A DNA stretch of 6,719 nt from Thiotrichales bacterium (GTDB lineage Bacteria > Pseudomonadota > Gammaproteobacteria > JAAZVR01). The stretch covers positions 1-6,719 of the forward strand of contig JAAZVR010000059.1 of the NCBI GenBank assembly GCA_018623305.1, given 5' to 3'. The position numbers and the translations under genes were made by a program. Position 1 is the first letter of the stretch, and each line of letters opens with the position of its first letter. This document shows, in pieces, positions 6,702-6,719 of this stretch. The notes under the pieces are model-generated. The model was not told the origin of the DNA, ran no database searches, and saw only the letters and a list, made by a program, of their open reading frames with translations.

Positions 6702-6719
6702 ATGGTTAGAACCCAAACC
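6702..6719 (+). CDS. Start of an unidentified gene downstream of bcp (cut by window edge)
   Basis: Six codons, MVRTQT, are visible before the window ends. The strong AAGGAG at 8 nt spacing and the 12-nt gap after bcp make a real gene start likely and suggest an operon with bcp. Six residues are too few to assign a family, so no function is proposed. Confidence 0.6.

Noticed and set aside
1..6719. Search for defence, mobile, CRISPR, tRNA/rRNA or other novel system
   Set aside because: Essentially all sequence is accounted for by conserved core genes and two intergenic regions of about 120 bp; no integrase, transposase, repeat array or RNA gene was seen.

Overview
The window looks like a chromosomal core region of a sulfur-oxidising gammaproteobacterium. 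The first gene is the start of soxB, the Sox-pathway thiosulfohydrolase. The cluster dapA-bamC followed by a purine gene, with bcp divergent upstream, resembles the E. coli dapA locus. A soxB without other sox genes beside it is what I recall from Thiomicrospira/Hydrogenovibrio-type chemolithoautotrophs. That placement is an inference, because nothing here is taxonomically decisive.

Layout, left to right. Positions 1-482 (minus) hold the first 160 codons of soxB, which runs off the left edge. Positions 483-606 are a 124-bp intergenic stretch with a strong sigma70-type soxB promoter, whose -10 lies in the loop of a perfect 7-bp inverted repeat. Positions 607-4494 (minus) are a full-length purL. 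Positions 4495-5229 (minus) are bamC, and 5222-6103 (minus) are dapA. These three are packed as a dapA-bamC-purL unit: dapA and bamC overlap by 8 bp, and bamC and purL abut with no spacer. Positions 6104-6224 are a 121-bp divergent promoter region. Positions 6225-6689 (plus) are bcp, a thiol peroxidase. Positions 6702-6719 (plus) are the first six codons of another gene, with a good Shine-Dalgarno that begins inside the bcp stop codon.

Functionally, the minus-strand operon joins lysine/diaminopimelate synthesis (DapA), outer-membrane protein assembly (BamC) and purine synthesis (PurL). These share growth demand rather than a pathway. soxB has its own promoter and belongs to energy metabolism. 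bcp is a peroxide-defence gene. All complete genes are intact, with no frameshifts, mobile elements, RNA genes or CRISPR arrays seen.

I found no novel multi-gene system. The most useful second looks are the palindrome around the soxB -10, the one-domain BamC, the Bcp lacking the usual resolving cysteine position, and the purL position downstream of bamC.
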